From assembly GCA_014155875.1 (NCBI GenBank), contig JACEFZ010026865.1, positions 574,501 to 638,500 of the forward strand: a stretch of DNA of 64,000 nt, written 5' to 3'. The notes under the pieces were generated by a model that was not told the origin of the DNA, did not search any database, and saw only the letters and a list, made by a program, of their open reading frames with translations. The stretch comes from Cepaea nemoralis. Lineage: Eukaryota; Mollusca; Gastropoda; Stylommatophora; Helicidae. Shown in pieces: positions 11,610-22,429 of this stretch (position 1 is the first letter of the stretch; the number at the start of each line of letters is the position of its first letter). The position numbers were made by a program, and so were the translations under genes.

Positions 11610-11722
11610 GTAAGTTCTGAATTCCAAGCTAGTATATGACATTAGAGAAGGTAAGTTCTGAATTCCAAGCTGGTATGTGACATTAGAGAAGGTAAGTTCT
11701 GAATCCCAAGCTAGTCTGTGTA
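11600..11722 (+). repeat. Three 41-bp copies of exon 2 end plus splice donor
   Basis: The unit attagagaag/gtaagttctg, then aattccaagctagtatatga, occurs at 11600, 11641 and 11682. The first copy is the real exon end; the others duplicate the donor. Using donor 2 would add 41 nt, shift the frame and read into TGA after about three codons. Confidence 0.95.
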
Positions 11723-11740
11723 ATCATAAAGGGGGTGTTT

Positions 11741-12205
11741 AAAGGCCAGAGGATCAATTTCATTGCACCAGGTTTGATCTCGTATGTCATACACTGCGAG
11801 GTTGAGTGGTCTCGAGGTATGGTATCCGCCTCAGGTGCTGGAGGCCCCGGTGAGGACCAGGATTTATTTAAAAGATCCACCTGGACTTCCAGTAATAAAA
11901 TTGCCCCTGGTCTCTGGGAGTGAAATCGGACGCACGTAAAAAATCCCTTGGCAGTTGGAAATTGAAACAGAGTAGCCTCACGGCGCTACCCGGGCAAAAT
12001 TTTGAGTTAAAAATCTACCCAAAGTATTTCAGGATCCTCGCCAATGCAACAGAGTTTGTGCATTGAGCTGAGTTTCTCCAGACTCAGGTTTGAGTTAGGA
12101 GGAAAACGGAGCTCTTATGGGTTAAACCGTGCGCCGTGATGTTGAACCAACGACTAAACTAAACTAAACTGATCTCGTATGGCTCAGTCTCCTTAAGAAG
12201 GGCAG
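11741..12205 (+). mobile_element. SINE-4 (possibly tRNA-derived)
   Basis: The head gttgagtggtctcgaggtat and atccgcctcaggtgctgg resembles a tRNA A-box region. Further along are aaaaaatcccttggcagttg and aaaaatctacccaaagta. A diverged relative with atcccacagaagttgg and aaatctacccacggg is at 24840-25210. No clear B box was found. Confidence 0.5.
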
Positions 12206-12263
12206 AATGTCAGATGGGCCTGCGTGCCTAATTCTAAATCCTTTGAAAATAAAGATTTTTGTT

Positions 12264-12291
12264 CATTCGTTCGTTCGTTCGTTCGTTCCCC
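12264..12291. repeat. (TTCG)n microsatellite
   Basis: Tandem ttcg units, five to six copies. Confidence 0.85.
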
Positions 12292-12464
12292 AGAGCGGCC
12301 TTCCAAAATCATCAGCATCAGATCCTACGAAAACCCTAGGAGTCGCTGAGAAAATAGCATTAGTGAACCAACATCTGTGTAATCATAATGCTGTAAATTA
12401 TGTCTTGAAGTAAGGGTTTCATTTCTCTACTCATTTAATTAGTAATAATATTTCCCAAGAGTGT

Positions 12465-12570
12465 GGCCTTAAGGTTGACCCAACAGCAACAAGGTAGAAG
12501 GGAAAAGGAAAGGCAGCGAGATAAGGGCTTGGTTACCTGAGCTCAGAATAATGTGACCTGCTATAAGGGT
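12465..12570 (+). repeat. Paralog of the LINE-A left flank
   Basis: This stretch (cttaaggttgacccaaca, aggaaaggcagcgag, ataatgtgacctg) matches 14461-14572, which lies immediately left of the LINE-A insertion. Confidence 0.6.
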
Positions 12571-12574
12571 AGTG

Positions 12575-14060
12575 ATTCTGCATGATGATGCTGGATGGAC
12601 TGAGACGGTGACATGGAGTAGCAGAGACTGAGATCTGTGAAGAGATATAAATGCTTGCGCCAGTTGACATGATGATGCTGGATGGACTGAGACGATGGCA
12701 TGGAGGAATATCTTCAGCAGAATTGAACCAGAGCACCATGGACTGAGATCTGTGGAGATACATACATGCTTACACCAGTTGACAGAGCTCATGATGATGC
12801 TGGATGGACTGAGACGGTGGCATGGAGGAATATCTTCAGCAGAATTGAACCAGAGCACCATGGACTGAGATCTGTGGAGAGACATACATGCTTACACCAG
12901 TTGACAGAGCTCATGATGATGCTGGATGGACTGAGACGGTGGCATGGAGGAATATCTTCAGCAGAATTGAACCAGAGCACCATGGACTGAGATCTGTGGA
13001 GAGACATACATGCTTACACCAGTTGACAGAGCTCATGATGATGCTGGATGGACTGAGACGGTGGCATGGAGGAATATCTTCAGCAGAATTGAACCAGAGC
13101 ACCATGGACTGAGATCTGTGGAGAGACATACATGCTTACACCAGTTGACAGAGCTCATGATGATGCTGGATGGACTGAGACGGTGGCATGGAGGAATATC
13201 TTCAGCAGAATTGAACCAGAGCACCATGGACTGAGATCTGTGGAGAGACATACATGCTTACACCAGTTGACAGAGCTCATGATGATGCTGGATGGACTGA
13301 GACGGTGGCATGGAGGAATATCTTCAGCAGAATTGAACCAGAGCACCATGGACTGAGATCTGTGGAGAGACATACATGCTTACACCAGTTGACAGAGCTC
13401 ATGATGATGCTGGATGGACTGAGACGATGGCATGGAGGAATATCTTCAGCAGAATTGAACCAGAGCACCATGGACTGAGATCTGTGGAGAGACATACATG
13501 CTTACACCAGTTGACAGAGCTCATGATGATGCTGGATGGACTGAGACGGTGGCATGGAGGAATATCTTCAGCAGAATTGAACCAGAGCACCATGGACTGA
13601 GATCTGTGGAGAGACATACATGCTTACACCAGTTGACAGAGCTCATGATGATGCTGGATGGACTGAGACGGTGGCATGGAGGAATATCTTCAGCAGAATT
13701 GAACCAGAGCACCATGGACTGAGATCTGTGGAGATACATACATGCTTACACCAGTTGACAGAGCTCATGATGATGCTGGATGGACTGAGACGGTGGCATG
13801 GAGGAATATCTTCAGCAGAATTGAACCAGAGCACCATGGACTGAGATCTGTGGAGATACATACATGCTTACACCAGTTGACAGAGCTCATGATGATGCTG
13901 GATGGACTGAGACGGTGGCATGGAGGAATATCTTCAGCAGAATTGAACCAGAGCACCACAGACCGAGGTCTATGGAGAGGCATAAATGCTTAAACCAGGT
14001 GACATGGCTCATGATGATGCTGGATGGACTGAGACGGTAGCATGGAGAATCATGGACTGA
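12575..14060. repeat. 122-bp minisatellite made of the LINE-A 3' end, about 11 copies
   Basis: Units repeat every 122 bp (for example starts at 12766, 12888, 13010, 13132) and are nearly identical in the middle, with diverged ends. The unit translates as MMLDGLRRWHGGISSAELNQ and matches MMLDGLRRWHGGISSAELIQ, the C-terminus of the LINE-A RT protein encoded at 15280-15390. Long open frames on both strands here are by-products of the repeat. Confidence 0.95.
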
Positions 14061-14583
14061 GATCTGGAGACATGATGATGATGATGGGCAGTTGCATTAG
14101 TGTAGTTGATAGGGAGCTATGTTGGCAGTCATGTGCACGGTCAGTTAAAAATTTGACGCTGGCAATCATCATTTTGCTAAGTGAGAGCAAGACTGGCCAC
14201 CTATTCCTCTATGCTTCCAGGCCTACAGAGTGTGCTAGTCCTATCACTTCACAGGCTCATGGCAGGTCCCTACTTCAGGACATGCTGTTGTGTTGTTTGT
14301 ACTACAAGGTTAGTGATACGGGATGATGATGATGATGGATGGAAGAACTGGTGGAATGAGATGGAGGAATATCATCAGCAGAGTGGGTGCGGAGCACCCT
14401 GTGGAGATACATGGAAGCTTATATAAGTTGACAGGGAACATGATAATGATGATGAGGATCTGTAACCCTAAGGTTGGCCCAGCAGCAAAACCATACCGGA
14501 GAAAGGACAGGCAGTGAGGAAAAAACGGTGTGGACCAGCTAAGTCACCTCAAGTCATAAATAATGTCACATTTATTCTTGTCA
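14061..14583. other. Mixed repeat remnants left of LINE-A
   Basis: 14300-14460 is a diverged LINE-A 3' end (gatggaggaatatcatcagc) with GAT runs. 14150-14300 shares gactggccacctattcc with 28535-28600 (reverse). 14461-14572 duplicates 12465-12570. Confidence 0.5.
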
Positions 14584-15402
14584 GAGAAGCCAGGAATAAT
14601 AATCGGAGGATATAATATAAACAATATACGCTATGCAGATGACACAATATTAGTAGCAGATAATGCAACATATCTGCAACAATTGTTGGACATTGTAGTA
14701 ACAGACAGTGTACAGAAAGGACTCTCCTTGAATATCAAGAAAACAGTAACAATGATGATATCAAAGAAAATGGTGACACCAAAATGTGACATAGAAATAG
14801 AAGGAAAAATTGTTAACCAAGTGGATAATTTTAGATACCTAGGGGCATTTATAACATCAGATGGAAGATGTACAACAGAGATTAAGAGCAGAATAGGGCA
14901 GGCAAAAGCCGCATTTCAGAAAATGAAGAGTATCTTATGCAATAAGTCGCTATCAATGAATGTAAGAAAGAGAGTGCTAAAATGCTATATAGAACCAGTT
15001 TTGCTGTATGACAGTGAATCTTGGAATGTAAATGAACAAATTAGGAAGAACTTAGAAGCAACAGAGATGTGGTTTTTAAGACGAATGTTGCGAATTCCTT
15101 GGACTGCCAGAGTAACTAACAACGATTGCCTGAAAGAGGCTAATGAAACTAGAACACTATATACAACAATAAGAAAGAGACAAACAGCTTTCTTTGGTCA
15201 TGTGATGAGAAGAGAGGCATTGGAGAACATCATGACAACTGGAAAGATCGAGGGGAAGAGAGGCAGAGGCAGACCAAGAGGAATGATGCTGGATGGATTG
15301 AGACGGTGGCATGGAGGAATATCATCAGCAGAGTTGATCCAGAACACCAAAGACCGAGATCTGTGGAGAGCCTATGCCAGCCGGCAGGGCACTTGATGAT
15401 GA
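14584..15402 (+). mobile_element. LINE-A, 5'-truncated non-LTR retrotransposon with 12-bp target duplication
   Basis: An open frame of about 270 codons covers the end of the reverse transcriptase: IRYADDTILVADN (motif C with both catalytic Asp), GLSLNIKKT, FRYLGAFITSDGRC, CYIEPVLLYDSESW, FLRRMLRIPWTARV and the C-terminal GRGRPRG block. It ends at gatgatg. The flanks ttattcttgtca at 14572-14583 and 15403-15414 are identical and form the target duplication. The endonuclease and first half of RT are missing, so this copy cannot move by itself. The uninterrupted frame suggests a fairly recent insertion. The architecture suggests an RTE-like clade; not assigned further. Confidence 0.92.
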
Positions 15403-15519
15403 TTATTCTTGTCACTTGTGACTGTGTTGTAGTCCAGCTCACCTATCCCACTCTTGTTTTCACTGTTTTACTCACAATGTGACCTATTACAAGGGTGGAC
15501 AGTGGAATCTACAGTTTCA

Positions 15520-15760
15520 TAATTCCCCGACATTCTGAGTCGAGGGCTTGAAATCAGCAGCGGGCGATTTGGAATCGGACAGCATTACGTTGACTTCGAT
15601 GGTATGAGGCATCAGCCAATCAGAATGCAATGGTAAACTACTGAACTAACATTGTGGAGAACATCACAAACAGGTAATAAATGCTGGGGTTGACTGAACA
15701 TCCTGTAAAGGGCATGCAGCTAACTACAAGGATAAGTCACAAACTGAGCCTCTCCACTCA
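15520..15760 (+). mobile_element. SINE-1 copy
   Basis: It shares gcgggcgatttgg, caatggtaaactactgaact, gttgactgaacatcctg and the end taaagggcatgcagctaact with other SINE-1 copies. Confidence 0.65.
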
Positions 15761-15879
15761 GTTAGTTAGTCGACAGATCATCCTCATTGCACATTGAACC
15801 ATTCAGTCCATAAGTGCTTGGATCCCCACCTCAGCAAATCCCGCAGCATGTAGCGGCTAACAACACCAGTTCTGTGTTG

Positions 15880-16165
15880 GTTTATCAATCGTCTTTGGCT
15901 TCCTGCGTAGTGTTCTTGTTTGGCCACACCTCTTTTAATTTGCTGTTCTCACAGTCTGACCATGGTTGTAGATTCACAGTCATCACTTGGTTCTCGCAAA
16001 AGTCTTACTTCTCGTACAGTATTCAGAATGCCAGCCTGGTCCATGGCGCGTCCGACCTCCACAGTAGCCTTACCTGTGAGCTTGTCAGCCCGCTCATTTC
16101 CTTGTACTCCCGTATGCCCTGGCATGAAGATGAAGTTAATTCTCCACTCATGTGCTTGTGACAAA
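15880..16165 (-). mobile_element. RNase H end of a second I-type LINE
   Basis: The reverse strand encodes INFIFMPGHTGVQGNERADK, the final RNase H motif (P-G-H-x-G-V-x-G-N-E-x-A-D), followed by LTGKATVEVGRAMDQA. It is clearly related to LINE-R but a different family. It is 5'-truncated. Confidence 0.75.
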
Positions 16166-16189
16166 ATGCTAGGATGAAACCAGACAATA

Positions 16190-16440
16190 ATGACACACCA
16201 GTCTGTGAAGTGTTGGACAGTGAAGTGAAAGGACCCTCCTACACACCTTAAGGTACATTAGGCATACGGTGCTAATGCCATCATTTGTTAATACGTGAAT
16301 CAAAACTCAATGAGTGCTGTGGTCAGTGTCACAGTGGTCATATTTACTTCCCAGGACATTTCCTAGAACTCAAAACCCTTCTCAAGACCTCATCTCCTAA
16401 CTTGACCACATCCTGATGGTTGTCTTGTCCAGGTGCGGGT
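16190..16440 (-). mobile_element. SINE-2 copy, reverse
   Basis: Read in reverse it gives gacactgaccacagcactca and a tail resembling the SINE-2 end at 10040-10110. Confidence 0.45.
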
Positions 16441-16589
16441 AATTGTCAATCTGCCCCCTTCAGTTGACTGGGAGTGGATTTCTTGGTCATCCATGTGCCT
16501 CCTAGCATTCTGTGAAGAAACCACATCACTGCTGTAAAAATAAGTAAACTCCATTGTGTGAGCCTGTAGTGTCTGCCTGGGCGTATCGT

Positions 16590-16880
16590 AAGTCTTACAA
16601 CAAAGTACAAGAACCTTTTACACACCTTTAAGTCACATTGGGCATGTGGGGCTAGACCCATATTTGAATAGACCAATCGGCAGGCTGCGTGTGGTGTGGT
16701 CGGTGCAGTGCTGGCCACCCAACACGTGTCCTGGTACCATGTTTGATTGGGTCAGTTTTAAAAATCCGCCTTAATACAGATTCAAACCCCTGACCAGCTT
16801 CCAGCATGTATACACTAGGGTTGGCAGTTTGTGCTTTCCAGGACTCGGGCTCTAACTGCCTGGCACAGAGATCAATGATA
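16590..16880 (-). mobile_element. SINE-2 copy, reverse, with tRNA-like head
   Basis: The + strand shows the reverse of a B box (gattcaaacccctgacca), then catgtttgattgggtcag, cgtgtcctggtacc and tattgggcatgtggggctag as in other SINE-2 copies. 16881-17205 beyond it shows nothing I recognise. Confidence 0.55.
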
Positions 16881-17209
16881 AACAATCAGAATAATGGAGT
16901 GAAATTATCGTGTATGTTAGGGTGAATGTGTCATCTAGATGTGAAGTGTAATCACTTTAGAACCATACTTTGCATAGTGGTTAGTGCATGTAGCTTTCAA
17001 GATAGTGACCCCCAGCAGTGACAGGATTGTGTTTCTGACCAGTCCATCTATGGGCTTGACGTAACTTTATAAAATAGGTATGGATAATTTTCATAATGTT
17101 TTGTTAATTGTCTGGACAAGGGCAGACAGCCAGGAAGGGAACTGGTGACTTCAGCTCATTTTGTCATGGCCTAGAATATGTGAAGAGCTAACATTTCACA
17201 CCCCAACAT

Positions 17210-18945
17210 CCTTCTGTCTCTTGTGCTACCAATCATTTCTAATACCAATGTTCCTCCTTGTGCTGCCAATCATTTCTAATACCAATGTTCCTCCTTGTGC
17301 TGCCAATCATTTCTAATACCAATGTTCCTCCTTGTGCTGCCAATCATTTCTTCTTCTTCTTCTTCTTCGTTCATCCGGAGTTTTTTTCCGGATGTGATTG
17401 CGTTGTGCCTGTTTACAGCAGAGCTGCGTTCTTGCGCCGTTAGGCCGACACATCCGACTTCTGCGGGCATTTGTTGACCGGGTTATCCTTCCCGGGCCAA
17501 TCATTTCTAATACCAATGTTCCTCCTTGTGCTGCCAATCATTTCTGATACTGATGTTCCTTCTTAAGCTGTCAATCATTTCTGATACCGATGTTCCTCCT
17601 TGTGCTGCCAATCATTTCTGATACTGATGTTCCTTCTTGTACTGCCAATCATTTCTGATACCGATGTTCCTCCTTGTGCTACCAATCATTTCTAATACTG
17701 ATGTTCCTCCTTGTGCTGCCAATCATTTCTGATACCGATGTTCCTTCTTGTGCTGCCAATCATTTCTGATACCGATGTTCCTTCTTGTGCTGCCAATCAT
17801 TTCTGATACCGATGTTCCTCCTTGTGCTGCCAATCATTTCTGATACTGATGTTCCTTCTTGTACTGCCAATCATTTCTGATAACGATGTTCCTCCTTGTG
17901 CTGCCAATCATTTCTGATACCGATGTTCCTTCTTGTGCTGCCAATCATTTCTGATACTGATGTTCCTCCTTGTGCTGCCAATCATTTCTGATACCGATGT
18001 TCCTCCTTGTGCTGCCAATCATTTCTGATACTGATGTTCCTCCTTGTGCTGCCAATCATTTCTCATACCAATGTTCCTCCTTGTGCTGCCAATCATTTCT
18101 GATACTGATGTTCCTCCTTGTGCTGCCAATCATTTCTGATACCGATGTTCCTCCTTGTGCTGCCAATCATTTCTGATACTGATGTTCCTCCTTGTGCTGC
18201 CAATCATTTCTGATACTGATGTTCCTCCTTGTGCTGCCAATCATTTCTGATACCGATGTTCCTCCTTGTGCTGCCAATCATTTCTGATACCGATGTTCCT
18301 CCTTGTGCTGCCAATCATTTCTGATACTGATGTTCCTCCTTGTGCTGCCAATCATTTCTGATACCGATGTTCCTCCTTGTGCTGCCAATCATTTCTGATA
18401 CTGATGTTCCTCCTTGTGCTGCCAATCATTTCTAATACGGATGTTCCTCCTTGTGCTGCCAATCATTTCTGATACCGATGTTCCTCCTTGTGCTGCCAAT
18501 CATTTCTGATACCGATGTTCCTTCTTGTACTGCCAATCATTTCTGATACTGATGTTCCTCCTTGTGCTGCCAATCATTTCTGATACTGATGTTCCTCCTT
18601 GTGCTACCAATCATTTCTGATACTGATGTTCCTCCTTGTGCTACCAATCATTTCTGATACTGATGTTCCTCCTTGTGCTGCCAATCATTTCTGATACTGA
18701 TGTTCCTTCTTGTACTGCCAATCATTTCTGATACCGATGTTCCTCCTTGTGCTGCCAATCATTTCTGATACTGATGTTCCTCCTTGTGCTACCAATAATT
18801 TCTGATACTGATGTTCCTTCTTGTACTGCCAATCATTTCTGATACCGATGTTCCTCCTTGTGCTACCAATCATTTCTAATACTGATGTTCCTCCTTGTGC
18901 TGCCAATCATTTCTAATACCAATGTTCCTCCATGCCATGATACCA
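17210..18945. repeat. 37-bp minisatellite derived from the LINE-E 3' end, about 40 copies
   Basis: The unit ctgccaatcatttctgatac plus cgatgttcctccttgtg repeats with few variants. The array's right edge runs without a break into LINE-E (18937-19185), whose last bases are the first unit. A single-copy version is at 27000-27035 next to another LINE-E. Confidence 0.95.
17352..17496 (-). mobile_element. 145-bp SINE-like insertion inside the array
   Basis: It begins with (ttc)n and ends cttcccggg. It is flanked by ccaatcatttct at 17340-17351 and 17497-17508, which is the target duplication. Reverse orientation with a GAA-repeat tail is inferred; LINE-C at 39920 has the same kind of tail. Confidence 0.75.
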
Positions 18946-19185
18946 AGCTACCCATCTCTCTTGGTCTCCCCCTGCTTCTCTTCCACTCCAACTTTGCTGT
19001 TGTGATGATGTACTCCAGCTTTCCCGTCTCATGATATGCCCTAAGAATGTGGACTGCCTTCTTCTGATACGAGTCGCCAGTTCTATTTGTGAGTTAAAGT
19101 CTTTCAAGATATCTTCATTACTCTATCTGACCATGATGTTCTCATCATTCTTCTAAAAACCAAATCTCCTTGCTTCCTCACTTCT
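18937..19185 (-). mobile_element. LINE-E 3' part, 5'-truncated
   Basis: The reverse strand encodes QIELATRIRRRQSTFLGHIM and RRES, the R-R-x-F-x-G-H-x-x-R-R signature near the C-terminus of RTE-like proteins. A second, split copy is at 26995-27134 and 27541-27790. Confidence 0.75.
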
Positions 19186-19293
19186 TTGCATTATGACTAT
19201 CTTAATTGTTTACAGTAATTTTGCTAAGATTATATTGTAGATTATTATAGATTATATAGATTGTGATGTAATAGACTTGTCCATTCCCTCCAG

Positions 19294-19452
19294 GTACAGA
19301 CATCAATGCTCCTCTGGTAGGGAAATTCTGTGGACCTGGCCATTTTATACACTATGATGCGATTTTGATACCTGGTAATCATGCTTGGGTTCGCTTCAAG
19401 TCCAATGGATTGCATAGTCATGCAGGCTTCACTCTATCGTATGATTTCATTG
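19294..19452 (+). CDS. Exon 3: second half of CUB-b
   Basis: Acceptor cattccctccag before GTACAGAC, donor gtatgt after GATTTCATTG; 159 bp, phase 1 to phase 1. It continues exon 2 as REG-TDINAPLVGKFCGPGH, so Cys4 lies in FCG as expected, and ends WVRFKSNGLHSHAGFTLSYD, the C-terminal CUB strand block. The usual Asp of F-x-S-D is Asn here, in line with loss of the Glu in exon 2. Together exons 2 and 3 make a complete CUB of about 119 residues. The last 30 or so bases of the exon plus the donor are the seed of a 73-bp tandem array that fills the start of the next intron. Confidence 0.9.
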
Positions 19453-20070
19453 GTATGTTTATATATCACATAAACTCCAGAATTAGATAGTCATGCAGGC
19501 TTCACTCTATCATATGATTTCATTGGTATGTTTATATATCACATAAACTCAACCATCAGATAGCCATACAGGCTTCACTGTATTGTACGATTTTATTGGT
19601 ATGTTTATATATCACATAAACTCCAACATGTCTTACAGGCTACACTCTATTGTATGATTTCATTGGTATGTTTATATATCACATAAATTTCAGCATCAGA
19701 TAGTCTTAGAGGCTTCACTCTATCATATGAGTTTATTGGTATGTATGTTTATATATCACATAAACTCCAGCATCAGACAGTCTTAGAGGCTTCACTCTAT
19801 TGTATGATTTCATTGGTATGTTTATATATCACATAAACTCCAGCATCAGACAGTCTTAGAGGCTTCACTCTATCGTATGATTTCATTGGTATGTTTATAT
19901 ATCACATAAACTGCAGCATCAGATAGTCTTAGAGGCTTTACTCTGTATGATTTCATTGGTATGTTTATATATCACATAAACTCCAGCATCAGATAGTCTT
20001 AGAGGCTTCACTCTATCACATGATTTCATAGATATGTTTATATATCACATAAACTCCAGCATCAGATAGT
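19415..20070 (+). repeat. 73-bp array of exon 3 end plus donor, block 1 (~9 copies)
   Basis: The unit joins ggcttcactctatcgtatga, tttcattg (exon 3 end) and gtatgtttatatatcacata (intron start), with aactccagcatcagatagtc as spacer. The first copy is the real exon border. Block 2 is at 21565-21930. Confidence 0.95.
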
Positions 20071-21564
20071 GTCGCATGATTGCGCACTCTGTCTTGTTCA
20101 CTGCTGCACATCACAATTTCAAAACACACTTCTCACTAAGGGTTTGCACTAGAGAGAATTGGGATGCTAGGAATGTGGCGTCAACAGTATTAATAACTGT
20201 GACACCCAATGATGGACATATCATGTGGTCTAAGCCCGTTCTGTCCATTGGTTAACCTAGAATAATCGCGTCGCCCGCGAAATATTTTGGGTCCAGCGAC
20301 GCTAAGTTTCGGCACTTGCAGAGCGACCGGCAAAGCATCTAGATGTGGTTTAGGTCTCTGTATGTCCCTCATCCTGATTCAGAAGGAAAGCTTCAGACGA
20401 AATTATGCCTGAGTTTGTTTATTTCTGAGTCAGGTGAGGATGGTGGTGTTCGCAGATTGTCATGATCCAGAGGTGCAGAACATTGCCCAATAATGTACAA
20501 TGGCTGTCACCTAGAGCAGATCTGTAATATAAAGGTGCAACAGGAATATGTGGCCAGGACCAAGAATATTAAATGAGTCCCCACTGAACTGTGCCCAAAC
20601 CGGATCTGTGTTTCATGATTGATCTGGTGAAGTGTAGAAACAGTTCTAAGATCATTAGGATCAAGTTTATACCTCAATGCAAATTATTTACAAATATGGC
20701 AGAAGTTTGGCAACATTTCATCACTGCTATACTTTGATTTTACTCAGTGAAACTTTATACTTGTGAGAACAATCAATAACTTTCAGGAACAGAGAGTAGT
20801 CATGGACTCCTCTGATTCATACAGTGTGTAGAGACTGTTTAGACTATTTGTTTTACAAATCCTTGAGAAATGTTCCAGTACCATCTGGGGTATTTATTAC
20901 AGAAACAATAGCATAGCAGGCTAACTGATGGGAAGGCTTAGTGGCCAAATGACTGAAGTCATCTCTGAACATGAGAGTTCTTATTTCTAATGTTGAATAT
21001 GAACATTATCTCAATGTCTTGATGTATTTCATATATGTCATAATGCATCACTGGTTACTTCCACAGGTTTTTATTTTGATTAATAAACCAAATTAACTGT
21101 TCCTGCATTCTTCTGTCAAGTCCATTGTGGTGTAGCAAAACATTTTATTATCTATGTGTTTAGTTAGGAAACTACTTCACATAAAGGTAGTATCTGGAAC
21201 TACAGGTGACTGGGTAAACTCTAATAGACAGCTAAAGTCTGTCCTATTGTAATCTCCCAGGTTCCAGGTTACTCAGAAAAGGGAACTTTACATTTTATTA
21301 ATTCCTGTGACCATTTCACCTAAAAGGGAAAATGATCATAGGTGGGGGACTCTCGAGCTAACTAAGTTTCTCTTTTCGGGAAGGAAGATTTTGGAGGGAC
21401 GAAAGTAACATTCCTGGGGAAACCCCTAGATTTCAAGAGCTATTATGGGTCACTTTGGTTTTCAAGAACCCATCCCCTCCAAATGAAATCAGTCCCATCC
21501 TCATAGCTTTACTTCATTGTGGGGTAAGTCAGAGTGGGTACTGCTTCCAACACCCAATATGTCA
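20071..21564. mobile_element. 1.5-kb insertion splitting the exon-border array
   Basis: The array is cut at cagatagt (20063-20070) and resumes with cagatagt (21565-21572), an 8-bp direct repeat. The insert begins gtcgcatgattgcgc and ends cacccaatatgtca. No coding motif or convincing terminal inverted repeat was found. An 8-bp duplication would fit hAT-type DNA transposons among others. Confidence 0.6.
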
Positions 21565-21930
21565 CAGATAGTCTTAGAGGCTTCACTCTATCGTATGATT
21601 TCATTGGTATGTTTATATATCACATAAACTTCAGCATCAGATAGTCTTAGAGGCTTCACTCTATCGTATGATTTCATTGGTATGTTTATATATCACATAA
21701 ACTCCAGCATCAGATAGTCTTAGAGGCTTCACTCTATTGTATGATTTCATTGGTATGTTTATATATCACATAAACTCCAGCATCAGATAGTCTCAGAGGC
21801 TTCACTCTATCACATGATTTCATAGGTATGTTTATATATCACATAAACTCCAGCATCAGTTTTGCAGGCTTTACTCTAATCATATGATTTCATTGGTATG
21901 TTTATATATCACATAAATTCCAGTTTTCTT
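21565..21930 (+). repeat. 73-bp array of exon 3 end plus donor, block 2 (~5 copies)
   Basis: Same unit as 19415-20070, separated from it only by the insertion. Confidence 0.95.
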
Positions 21931-21993
21931 TTTCCATCCCTCAGGTACCATGCCAGTTTGCACAGCCTGTTTTTTTTTATTTAAAAAAAAATA

Positions 21994-22147
21994 CTTGACA
22001 AACATGCATGTAGTAGGTTCAACATTAATGAATTATTATAAACAATGTATTCCCTCAGTGAGCTTAAACACCTGGCAAACATGCGTGTAGTTGGTTCAAC
22101 ATTAATGAGTTATTATAAACAATGTATTCCCTCAGTGAGCTTAAACA
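21994..22147. repeat. 76-bp direct duplication
   Basis: The block from acttgacaaacatgc to agtgagcttaaacac occurs twice with a few changes. 22150-22270 then resembles one arm of the inverted repeat at 25685-26310. Confidence 0.8.
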
Positions 22148-22429
22148 CAAAAGCCACAAACAATAGATTGCACATTTTATTGCCAGGCATAGTTCGTTGC
22201 ATCTCGTCAGGTGCACACTGCAAAGTTATATACCATATGAAGTGAACAGATTAATCCCATTATGTCTGAAATAAACACACATAACCACTAATACTGTTCG
22301 AGGTGGTGCATTTGTAATCGGTGAGGTAATCGCAAGGTCACTATGAAATCTTTCTGTCTGCATATCCCAGGTTTCAGACACCTAATTACCTACAGAACTT
22401 GTTATGTTAATGCTCTGATATAAGGAACC

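Noticed and set aside
12469..13993. Series of identical 72-74-codon frames on both strands
   Set aside because: They are the 122-bp LINE-A-derived array read in different frames, not a gene family.
16930..17060. Possible further tRNA-like SINE head (tagtggttagtgcatgtagc)
   Set aside because: An A-box-like stretch is present but no B box or SINE-2 body follows clearly enough.
17210..18945. Regular 37-bp repeats resembling a CRISPR array at first sight
   Set aside because: Units are directly adjacent with no unique spacers, the context is animal and LINE-derived, and no cas genes exist.
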